DNA of 64,000 bases, taken from JBKQVT01 sp052139835. Lineage in GTDB: Bacteria > Planctomycetota > Planctomycetia > Pirellulales > Thermoguttaceae. Positions 41,460-48,480 of this stretch are shown piece after piece (position 1 is the stretch's first letter; each line of letters starts with the position of its first letter). The translations under genes were made by a program, and so were the position numbers. The DNA is taken from contig JBKQVT010000174.1 in NCBI GenBank assembly GCA_052139835.1, positions 1-64,000 on the forward strand. The letters run 5' to 3'. The notes below the pieces were generated by a model, which saw nothing but the letters and a program-made list of their open reading frames with translations, did no database searches and was not told the origin of the DNA.

Positions 41460-42087
41460 TGAGTTGGTCTGCGAAGCGTTTGTTGCCGTGGGCGAGTGGG
41501 CGCAGTGGCGGGGCCGACGGCGAATCAGGTGCCCTGAGTGTTGGCGGAGCATCTCCCAACAAGCCCTCACATGCCGACACTGCGGTTGGTCGCCGTTCAA
41601 CATGAACTCGGAGGACATCCCCATGAACTCACCAATCGACAACTACCTCGACGGCCCCCAAGTGCTGCGAAAGGCCGTGGCTGGGATGACGCCGGAGCAA
41701 CTCATCGCCCGCCCCATCCCTGGCAAATGGTCCACGTTGGAGGTCGTCTGCCACCTGGCCGACTTCGAGATCGTCTTTGCCGACCGGATTAAACGGGTGA
41801 TTGCCGAAAACGAACCGACCCTCTTCGGCGGCGACCCCGGCGCCTTCGCCGCACGTTTGGCCTATCACGATCGGCAGGCGGAAGAGGAACTCCAACTCAT
41901 TGAACTGGTCCGCACGCAGGTGGCTCGGATTCTTCGCACCCTGAAGCCCGAGGATTTTCAGCGCCGGGGTATCCACTCGGAATCCGGGCCGCTGACGCTG
42001 GAAACGCTGCTGCAACGGATCACCGGCCACATCCCGCACCACATCCGATTCATTGACGAGAAGCGGAAGGCGTTGGGCCAAGCGTGA
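41455..42087 (+). CDS. DinB-family protein with N-terminal zinc ribbon, copy B
   Basis: A 210-residue paralogue of the protein at 5854, with the same organisation: four ribbon cysteines (CPECW, CRHCG) then a DinB_2 domain with PGKWSTLEVVCHLADFE and HIPHHIRFIDEKRKAL. Most changes between the copies are silent or conservative, which suggests both stayed functional. The long form starts at TTG 41455; the short form at ATG 41623 has GGAGGA in front. The tspO gene follows closely downstream. The family fold binds a metal through conserved histidines; its reaction here is unknown. Confidence 0.8.
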   Translation: MLELVCEAFVAVGEWAQWRGRRRIRCPECWRSISQQALTCRHCGWSPFNMNSEDIPMNSPIDNYLDGPQVLRKAVAGMTPEQLIARPIPGKWSTLEVVCHLADFEIVFADRIKRVIAENEPTLFGGDPGAFAARLAYHDRQAEEELQLIELVRTQVARILRTLKPEDFQRRGIHSESGPLTLETLLQRITGHIPHHIRFIDEKRKALGQA

Positions 42088-42122
42088 CGCCGGAGTCCCG
42101 TTGCCGCCGGTGGAAGGCAGAG

Positions 42123-42656
42123 ATGCTTGAACTACTCGAATTCCTTGAACTGCTTGAACTCCGTCGCCCCCAGGCTGGCGCAGAGATGCCCCGCCTTCCT
42201 CAAGGCATCGGGCTGGTTGTTTTCATGGCCATCTGCTTCGCCGTGGCGGGGATCGGCGGCTTGGTGACGACGCCCAACATCGCGGTCTGGTACGCTGGAC
42301 TGGTCAAGCCATCGTGGACACCGCCGAACTGGGTCTTTGGCCCGGTGTGGTCGGTTCTCTATCTGGGCATGGCGGTCGCTGCTTGGCTTGTGTGGCGAAA
42401 AGGCAATGCCCTCGTTCCGCTGACGTTCTTCGCCGTCCAGTTGGCTTTCAACGCGGCATGGTCATGGATCTTCTTTGGCCTGCACAGTCCTGTTGCGGCG
42501 TTCGTTGACATCGTGCTGCTTTGGGGCGCCATCGCCGCCACGGCGAGTTTCTTTTGGCGGCGGTCCCTGGTGGCGTGCCTGTTGTTCGTGCCCTACTTGG
42601 CCTGGGTCAGTTTTGCCGCCGTGCTGAACTTCGCCATCTGGCGGTTCAACGGGTGA
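42123..42656 (+). CDS. tspO: TspO/MBR family protein
   Basis: A five-helix membrane protein of the TspO/translocator-protein family, which binds porphyrins and related tetrapyrroles. Typical segments are GLVTTPNIAVWYAGLVKPSWTPP, WSVLYLGMAVAAWLVW, QLAFNAAWSWIFFGL and YLAWVSFAAVLNFAIWRFN. ATG 42123 has GGAAGG five bases upstream and gives 177 residues, beginning with a leucine/glutamate-rich repeat; ATG 42186 would give 156 residues, closer to the family length, but has no clear ribosome site. The 3' end of this gene survives as a remnant at 6519-6537. Confidence 0.9.
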   Translation: MLELLEFLELLELRRPQAGAEMPRLPQGIGLVVFMAICFAVAGIGGLVTTPNIAVWYAGLVKPSWTPPNWVFGPVWSVLYLGMAVAAWLVWRKGNALVPLTFFAVQLAFNAAWSWIFFGLHSPVAAFVDIVLLWGAIAATASFFWRRSLVACLLFVPYLAWVSFAAVLNFAIWRFNG

Positions 42657-42832
42657 TCGCGAGAGACAAAGAGAGATGTTGTGGGCAATGAAAATGGGGA
42701 CATGCCGTACATTCGGGAAGGTGCGGGGCCGCGTCCGATAGGGCCAAGCGATTCCTCCCGCACGTGCCTTGCTCATAACAGTTTGGGTAACAGCAGGCGG
42801 AAATTGTCAGAATCGCCCGCCCAAGAAACGAC

Positions 42833-42859
42833 GTAAGCCCTTGGAAACCAAGGGCTTAC
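42833..42859 (-). terminator. Strong hairpin downstream of tRNA-Lys
   Basis: GTAAGCCCTTGG pairs with CCAAGGGCTTAC over 12 perfect base pairs with a three-base loop, four bases after the tRNA 3' end on the minus strand. It is probably the tRNA transcript's terminator, although the T-tract is poor. The equivalent hairpin at 6634-6659 has lost pairing. Confidence 0.7.
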
Positions 42860-42863
42860 TGAG

Positions 42864-42936
42864 TGCCCTCTGAAGGACTCGAACCTTCGACTTTCTGATT
42901 AAGAGTCAGACGCTCTACCAACTGAGCTAAGAGGGC
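42864..42936 (-). tRNA. tRNA-Lys(CTT)
   Basis: A complete cloverleaf on the minus strand. The acceptor stem is GCCCTCT/AGAGGGC, the D stem GCTC/GAGC, the anticodon stem TCTGA/TCAGA with loop CTCTTAA (anticodon CTT), the T stem GAAGG/CCTTC with loop TTCGAGT, and the discriminator base A. CCA is not encoded. Its 3' end points toward the duplicated block and the electron-transfer island. Confidence 0.95.
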
Positions 42937-43031
42937 CCCGGACGCGCCGCCCGGCAAAACTCCTAATTCTATGCCTATCGGCTACCATTGCAAGGCCGAG
43001 GGAGAAGAGATCCATCTTTGAGAGCCTCGGC

Positions 43032-43070
43032 CCCCTCACCCCCAACCCCTCTCCCACAGGGGGAGAGGGG
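43032..43070. repeat. CCCTCACCC/GGGAGAGGGG palindromic repeat
   Basis: CCCTCACCCCCAACCCCTCT followed by CCC, a short loop and GGGGGAGAGGGGA. It is a diverged single arm of the paired repeat at 47491-47668, which suggests a dispersed REP-like family. Confidence 0.6.
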
Positions 43071-43116
43071 AGTGTCGCCCGGTTCATCCTTCATCCTTTA
43101 TCCTTCCTCCTTTCCT

Positions 43117-43476
43117 CTAATTCCCCCCTTCCGGCGACTCCATCCCCAGTTGCCGCATCTTGCGGTAGAGATTCGAGCGGTTCAGCCCCAACCGGCCGGC
43201 CGCACGGCTTATGTTGCCCGCGGACTGCTCAATCGTGCGGCCGATGTATTCGGCCTGAAAACGGGCGGTCGCCTCGGCAAGCGTCTGGCCCGGCGAGTCG
43301 CGGTCGTCCTGGGGGGGAGGCGGGGCGGCTTCGTCGGCCTGGACCTCGGTGCCGCCGGCGATCAAGATGGCCAGATCGGTCTCGGCCGCACGATGAACCA
43401 CCGTCCGCAGTGCCCCAAGGGCCTGCCTGAGCAACTCGGCGGATAAAGGACTGTCCGTGGAAACAGGAAACGGCAT
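43117..43476 (-). CDS. Fis-type helix-turn-helix protein
   Basis: A 119-residue DNA-binding protein. The C-terminal half matches the HTH_8/Fis domain found at the end of NtrC-class regulators: FQAEYIGRTIEQSAGNISR, AAGRLGLNRSNLYRKMRQLG. The N-terminal half is helical, with a proline/acid-rich linker (APPPPQDDRDSPGQ), and no AAA+ or receiver domain is present. It may be a stand-alone DNA-bending or repressor protein. The gene diverges from etfB across 168 bases, so it could regulate the etf genes; that is inference. GAGGG precedes ATG 43476. Confidence 0.8.
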   Translation of the reverse strand: MPFPVSTDSPLSAELLRQALGALRTVVHRAAETDLAILIAGGTEVQADEAAPPPPQDDRDSPGQTLAEATARFQAEYIGRTIEQSAGNISRAAGRLGLNRSNLYRKMRQLGMESPEGGN

Positions 43477-43644
43477 CTGAATGCCCTCAAACGTAGCAGA
43501 TTGATGTAGTCAGAATGACAACACCATAGCACAGCAATGTCTATTTGACAACATTCCGCCGTCCGGCAATATCCCTTGACCCTTTGGACCCGGTCTGATA
43601 GCCTGTAAGGCTTTACCAGATTGCGGCTTCGGGAGTTTTTACCA

Positions 43645-44559
43645 GTGCCGTATGACAGTATTGTGTGCGTCAAGCAGGTGCCTGATACGGCCAACGTCAC
43701 GGCCGAGGCGATGAAGGAGGACGGCACGGTCAACCGGGCCGCCCTGCCCACAATCTTCAACCCCGAGGACCTCCACGCCCTGGAGACGGCCTTGGAGGTG
43801 CGGGACCAGTACGGCGGCACGGTCACGGTGGTCAGCATGGGCCCGCCACGGGCGGCCGACGTGCTCCGCGATTGCCTCTTCCGAGGGGCCGACCGCGTGA
43901 TCCTCCTCACCGATCGCCGGGCGGCCGCCAGCGATACCCTGGCGACCAGCTACATCCTCAGCCAGGCCGTCCGCACCATCGGCCGCTACGATTTCGTCTT
44001 CTGCGGCCGGCAGGCCATCGACGGCGACACGGCCCAGGTCGGTCCGCAGTGCGCCGAGAAGCTGGGCATCCCCCAGATCACCTACCTGGAACAGACCCCG
44101 GAGGTCTCCGGCCGCACGGTCCGCATCCGCCGCAACATGGGCCACGGCTGGGAAGTCGTGGAGTCCAGTCTGCCGGTGCTGGTCACCGTGGTGCAGACGG
44201 CCAACACGCCGCGGCCGCCTTCGGCCCGGCGGGTGATGCGGGCGAAGCGTGCCCGCGTGGCCGCCGAGGTGGCAGGGGAAGTGAAAAACGAACTCCCCGC
44301 CGCCGCGGAGGCGGAAGCGGCTGCCGAAACCGGGCGCCGCGTGGCCGCGCTGAAACAGCAGGGCCTTCTGATCGAACAATGGAACCTCGACGACATCCAT
44401 GCCGACCTGGAGCGTTGCGGACTGGCCGGCTCGCCCACCAAGGTCTTCCGCATCCAGGCGATCGTCTTGACCAAGGAAGGCTACACCGAGATCCCGCCCA
44501 CGCCGGAAGGCACGCGACAGTTGATTCACGAGTTGGTGGTGGACCGAACGCTGGGTTAA
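43645..44559 (+). CDS. etfB: Electron transfer flavoprotein, beta subunit
   Basis: The 304-residue small subunit of the electron-transfer flavoprotein, which takes electrons from acyl-CoA dehydrogenases. Typical segments are IVCVKQVPDTANV, the NPEDLHALETAL region, VSMGPPRAADVLRDCLFRGAD, and FCGRQAIDGDTAQVGP. The C-terminus is extended by about 40 residues compared with the usual ~255, with an Ala/Glu-rich stretch. I chose GTG 43645 because GGGAG lies nine bases upstream and the family similarity starts here; the in-frame TTG at 43621 adds nothing. etfA follows after 12 bases. Confidence 0.93.
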   Translation: MPYDSIVCVKQVPDTANVTAEAMKEDGTVNRAALPTIFNPEDLHALETALEVRDQYGGTVTVVSMGPPRAADVLRDCLFRGADRVILLTDRRAAASDTLATSYILSQAVRTIGRYDFVFCGRQAIDGDTAQVGPQCAEKLGIPQITYLEQTPEVSGRTVRIRRNMGHGWEVVESSLPVLVTVVQTANTPRPPSARRVMRAKRARVAAEVAGEVKNELPAAAEAEAAAETGRRVAALKQQGLLIEQWNLDDIHADLERCGLAGSPTKVFRIQAIVLTKEGYTEIPPTPEGTRQLIHELVVDRTLG

Positions 44560-44571
44560 TGCGGAGATGAG

Positions 44572-45606
44572 ATGAACATGACGGGACCGAATCGACAGGG
44601 CGAAGTCTGGGTCTTCGCCGAGCAGGAAGATCAGTCGCTGCACGACGTGGCCTTGGAGCTTTGCGGCAAGGCCCGCGACCTGGCCGACCACCTGGGCGTG
44701 AAGACCGGGGCCGTGCTGCCGGGCTCGGGAGTCAACGGCCTGGCCAAGCGGCTCATCGCCCAAGGGATCGACACCGTGTACGTGACCGACGACGCCCGGC
44801 TGGCCCACTACCAGACGGGGTCCTATGCCCAGGTGTTGACCACGCTGATCCAGAAGCACCAGCCGCAGATCGTGCTGTACGGCGCCACGCCGCTGGGGCG
44901 CGACCTGGCGCCGCGGGTGGCCTCGGCGATGCGGGCCGGGATGACCGCCGACTGCACGGACCTGGACATCAGCGACGTGGAAGACGCCCGCACCCAGACG
45001 CTGCACAAGAACCTGCTGTTGCAGATTCGCCCCGCCTTCGGCGGCAACATCATCGCAACCATCGTCAACTACGATCAATGGCCGCAGATGGCCACCGTCC
45101 GCGAGGGCGTCATGGCGCTGAAAGAGCCCGACTGGTCGCGCGGCGGGCAGGTGGTCGCCGAGGCGATCGAGCTCGATCCGGCCCTCTTGGCGCTGCGGCT
45201 GATCGAGCGCCACATCGAGCCGCGAAAAATCAATCTCAAGGGGGCCCGCGTGATCGTCGCCGGCGGCGGCGGCATCGGCAGCAAGGACAATTTCAAGTTG
45301 ATCTACGACCTGGCCGGCGCCATCGGCGGCGCCGTCGGCGCCAGCCGCGCCGCGGTCGATAGCGGCTACATCGGCAAGGAGCACCAGGTCGGCCAGACCG
45401 GCACCACGGTGCGGCCGGCCCTCTACATCGCCGTGGGCATCAGCGGCGCCGTGCAGCACCGCGCCGGGATGGAAGAATCGGCCAAGATCGTCGCCATCAA
45501 CACCGACAAGGACGCCCCCATTTTCTCCGTCGCCCACTACGGCATCGTCGGCGATTACCGCAAGCTGATCCCCCTGATGATCAAGGCATTGAAGGAAAGA
45601 GCATGA
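44572..45606 (+). CDS. etfA: Electron transfer flavoprotein, alpha subunit
   Basis: The 344-residue FAD-binding subunit of the electron-transfer flavoprotein. The FAD site motifs at the C-terminus are clear: VGQTGTTVRPALYIAVGISGAVQHRAGM and AINTDKDAPIFSVAHYGIVGD (each shown in part), preceded by ARVIVAGGGGIGSKDNFKL. It pairs with EtfB and would pass electrons to ETF-quinone oxidoreductase, which is not in this window. GGAG lies five bases before ATG 44572. The acyl-CoA dehydrogenase gene follows after a hairpin-forming repeat and may be in the same transcript. Confidence 0.94.
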   Translation: MNMTGPNRQGEVWVFAEQEDQSLHDVALELCGKARDLADHLGVKTGAVLPGSGVNGLAKRLIAQGIDTVYVTDDARLAHYQTGSYAQVLTTLIQKHQPQIVLYGATPLGRDLAPRVASAMRAGMTADCTDLDISDVEDARTQTLHKNLLLQIRPAFGGNIIATIVNYDQWPQMATVREGVMALKEPDWSRGGQVVAEAIELDPALLALRLIERHIEPRKINLKGARVIVAGGGGIGSKDNFKLIYDLAGAIGGAVGASRAAVDSGYIGKEHQVGQTGTTVRPALYIAVGISGAVQHRAGMEESAKIVAINTDKDAPIFSVAHYGIVGDYRKLIPLMIKALKERA

Positions 45607-45609
45607 AGC

Positions 45610-45704
45610 AGAAGTTAGGAGTTAGGAGTTAGAAGTTAGAATCGCGGGGCGGTGGGCGCTCAGTGCTTCTAACTCCTAACTTCTGACTCCTAGCTTCTAG
45701 CTTT
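45610..45704. repeat. Iterated-unit inverted repeat between etfA and acyl-CoA dehydrogenase
   Basis: The left arm (45610-45641) repeats AGTTAGGAGTTAGAAGTTAG units. The right arm (45663-45704) carries their complement, CTTCTAACTCCTAACTTCTG and further CTCCTAGCTTCTAGC units. They would fold into a long imperfect hairpin ending before a TTTT run. It belongs to the same class as 1121-1232 and 62030-62102. Confidence 0.65.
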
Positions 45705-45724
45705 TAACCACCCGGAGATTGCCC

Positions 45725-47473
45725 GTGGCAAACTTCTTTCTCGATAACGAAGACATCCAGTTCCTCTTCCAGCACATCAAGCTGGCGGAATTGGCGGCGC
45801 TGCAAGAGGACGGCTTTGCCCGCCGCAACGGCAGCGACGACTATGCGCCGCGGGACGCCGCCGACGCCGTGGACAATTACCGCCGCGTGCTGGAGATCGT
45901 GGGCCAGGTGGCCGGTGACATGCTGGCGCCCAACGCCGAGACGGTCGACCGCGAGGGCAACCGGCTCAACGAGGACGGCACGGTGACGCTCCATCCGCTG
46001 GTGGCCGAAAACCTCCGCCGCCTCAGCCAGGCCGACCTGATGGGCTTCACGCTGCCGCGGAAGTACGGCGGGCTGAATTGCCCCACCCTCATCTACACCA
46101 TGGCCACCGAAATGGTTAGCCGCGCGGACACCTCGCTGATGAACCTCTTCGGCCTGCAAGGCATCGCCGAGACGATCTATGCGTTCGCCAGCGACGCGAT
46201 CAAGGACGAACTGCTGCCGCGCTTCTGCCGCGGCGAAGTGACCGGCGCCATGGTGCTGACCGAACCCGACGCCGGCAGCGACCTGCAAGCGGTCCGCCTG
46301 CGGGCCTACCAGGATGAAAAAGGCCAGTGGTATCTCAACGGCGTGAAGCGCTTCATCACCAACGGCTGCGGCGAGATCCTGCTGGTGCTGGCCCGCAGCG
46401 AGCCGGAGATCTCCGACGGGCGGGGCTTGAGCCTCTTCGTCACCGAGCGCTCGGAGCGGGTCCGCGTGCGGCACCTCGAGAACAAGCTGGGCATTCACGG
46501 CTCGCCCACCTGCGAGCTGGTCTTCAACGACACCCCGGCGCGGCTCATCGGCGAGCGGCAGCGGGGACTGATCACCTACGTGATGGCGTTGATGAACGGG
46601 GCGCGGGTGGGGATCGCGGCGCAGTCGCTGGGGGTGGCCGAGGCCGCCTATCGCCTGGCCCGCACCTATGCCCACACCCGGCAGCAGTTTGGCGGGCCGA
46701 TCGAGCGCTTTCCGGCCGTGGCCGAATTGGTGACCGACATGAAGATCGACATCGAGGCGGCCCGCGCGCTGGCCTACGAGACCGCCCGCGTCTGCGACCA
46801 CGAAAACAACAATACCCGCGTGCTGGAGTGGACGCCCGACTTGGACAAGGAGGAGCAGAAAGAGCGCAAGCAGCTCTCCCGCGGGCTGAAGCGGCTCAAC
46901 GGCATGCTCACCCCCATGAGCAAGTATTATTGCTCGGAGATGTGCAACCGCGCCGCGTACAACGCCATCCAGGTGCTGGGCGGCTCGGGCTACATGAAGG
47001 ACTACGCGGCCGAGCGCTATGCGCGCGACGCCCGCATCACCACCATCTACGAGGGCACCAGCCAGTTGCAGGTCGTGGCCGCGGTCCGCGGCGTCTCGTC
47101 CGGCGCCTTCGAGACCTGGACCGAGGAGCACGATAAGAAGGACTACGCCGATCCGCTGCTGGCCGAGTTGAAGCAGAAGCTGCTGGAGGCCAAGGCGAGG
47201 ATCCTCGAAGCGATCAAGTTCATCAAGAGCCAGGGGGCGTCCTACCTCGATTACTCCGGACGGCGGCTGGTCGACTCGGCCATTGCCGTGATCGTCGGCC
47301 ACCTCCTGCTGGGCCAGGGCGCCGTGAACGAGCGCAAGCGGCAGGTTGCCCGGCGCTTCCTGGCCCGCGAGCTGCCGCTGGTGCGCACCAATTGCGAGCA
47401 GATTCTCTCGGGCGACACCACGCCGCTGGAGCAGTACGCGGTGCTGGCCGGCCCCGTGCCGGCAAACGATTAG
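45725..47473 (+). CDS. Acyl-CoA dehydrogenase family protein
   Basis: A 582-residue flavoenzyme. The acyl-CoA dehydrogenase core shows VTGAMVLTEPDAGSDLQAVR (substrate/FAD loop), NGVKRFITNG, RQQFGGPIERFPAV and the late QVLGGSGYMKDYAAERYARD. The catalytic base region YEGTSQLQ has the expected glutamate. The N-terminal domain and a C-terminal extension of about 130 residues make it longer than the short-chain family, resembling the DmdC/long-form subgroup. Its electron acceptor would be the EtfAB encoded just upstream. GTG 45725 is chosen over TTG 45719 because GGAG is eight bases upstream. Confidence 0.92.
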   Translation: MANFFLDNEDIQFLFQHIKLAELAALQEDGFARRNGSDDYAPRDAADAVDNYRRVLEIVGQVAGDMLAPNAETVDREGNRLNEDGTVTLHPLVAENLRRLSQADLMGFTLPRKYGGLNCPTLIYTMATEMVSRADTSLMNLFGLQGIAETIYAFASDAIKDELLPRFCRGEVTGAMVLTEPDAGSDLQAVRLRAYQDEKGQWYLNGVKRFITNGCGEILLVLARSEPEISDGRGLSLFVTERSERVRVRHLENKLGIHGSPTCELVFNDTPARLIGERQRGLITYVMALMNGARVGIAAQSLGVAEAAYRLARTYAHTRQQFGGPIERFPAVAELVTDMKIDIEAARALAYETARVCDHENNNTRVLEWTPDLDKEEQKERKQLSRGLKRLNGMLTPMSKYYCSEMCNRAAYNAIQVLGGSGYMKDYAAERYARDARITTIYEGTSQLQVVAAVRGVSSGAFETWTEEHDKKDYADPLLAELKQKLLEAKARILEAIKFIKSQGASYLDYSGRRLVDSAIAVIVGHLLLGQGAVNERKRQVARRFLARELPLVRTNCEQILSGDTTPLEQYAVLAGPVPAND

Positions 47474-47490
47474 GCGTAGGCAAGCCGCGG

Positions 47491-47668
47491 TCCCCTCTCC
47501 CTCCGGGAGAGGGTTAGGGTGAGGGGATGTCCAGGCGGCTTGATGCCGGGCGGTGATTGGTGTATACACGGACCGGCGTCGCGTGCGGGACGACATAAAC
47601 CACTCGGCAAGTAGAAACGCCTTCGTTAGGGCGCCCTCACCCTAACCCTCTCCCGGAGGGAGAGGGGA
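47491..47668. repeat. Paired inverted REP-like repeats (perfect 35-base arms)
   Basis: 47491-47525 is the exact reverse complement of 47634-47668. Each arm itself contains the small palindrome CCCTCTCCCTCCGGGAGAGGG. The 108-base centre has no gene. The arrangement resembles a REPIN or short non-autonomous element, placed in the gap before fabI. The right arm ends 12 bases before the fabI start codon. Confidence 0.8.
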
Positions 47669-47679
47669 CGGAGAATCGC

Positions 47680-48450
47680 ATGGGCCTGTTCAGCGGAAAA
47701 ATCGGCCTGGTGATGGGCGTGGCCAACGACCACAGCATTGCCTGGGCGATGAGCGAGGCACTGTACGCCGAAGGCGCGGAACTGGCCTTCACCCACCTGC
47801 CCAGCCCGTCGGGCGAGCGTCGCGTGCGGCGCTTGGTCGAGTCCCGCGCCCCCCGCGTGGTCTTGCCCTGCGACGTGCAGCGCGACGAGGACATCGCCGG
47901 GGTGTTCGAGGCGGTCCGGGCCGCCTACGGGCGGCTGGACTTCCTTATTCACGCCGTCGCCTTCGCCCCGCCGCAGGACCTCCGCCAGGCGTACTTGCAA
48001 ACGAGCCGCGCCGGCTGGCACTTGGCCATGGACATCAGCGTCTACAGCCTGGTGGCCGCCTGCCGGGCGGCCGCGCCGCTGATGACCGGCGGCGGCGCCG
48101 TGGTGACGATCAGCTACTTCGGCGGCGAAAAGGTCATCCCCGGCTACAACCTGATGGGCGTTTGCAAGGCGGCCTTGGAACACAGCGTCCGCTACCTGGC
48201 CTGGGACCTGGGCCGGCAAAACATCCGCGTCAACGCCATCAGCGCCGGCCCCATGCGGACCCTCAGCGCGGTGGGCATCGCCGATTTCGACACCCTCCGC
48301 GAGCACGCCGCCAAGAAGGCCCCCTTGGGCCGCAACGTCGATCCGCAGGAATTGGGCGCCGCCGGCCTCTATCTGCTCGGCGATCTTTCCCGCGGCGTGA
48401 CCGGCGAGACAATCCACGTCGATTGCGGTTACAATATCGTTGGACTGTAA
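47680..48450 (+). CDS. fabI: Enoyl-[acyl-carrier-protein] reductase (FabI type)
   Basis: A 256-residue short-chain dehydrogenase-fold enzyme that reduces enoyl-ACP in the last step of each fatty-acid elongation cycle, using NADH or NADPH. The FabI-specific nucleotide loop GVANDHSIAWAMSEAL is present, and the catalytic Tyr-x6-Lys is in YNLMGVCKAAL. ISYFGGEKVIPGYN and VNAISAGPMRTLSAVGI are also typical. Length is standard. GGAG lies seven bases before ATG 47680. The gene stands between acyl-CoA dehydrogenase and a rhamnosidase and is preceded by the paired repeat. Confidence 0.94.
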   Translation: MGLFSGKIGLVMGVANDHSIAWAMSEALYAEGAELAFTHLPSPSGERRVRRLVESRAPRVVLPCDVQRDEDIAGVFEAVRAAYGRLDFLIHAVAFAPPQDLRQAYLQTSRAGWHLAMDISVYSLVAACRAAAPLMTGGGAVVTISYFGGEKVIPGYNLMGVCKAALEHSVRYLAWDLGRQNIRVNAISAGPMRTLSAVGIADFDTLREHAAKKAPLGRNVDPQELGAAGLYLLGDLSRGVTGETIHVDCGYNIVGL

Positions 48451-48480
48451 CCGACATTTCGGCAGGAAGGGGGAGACACC

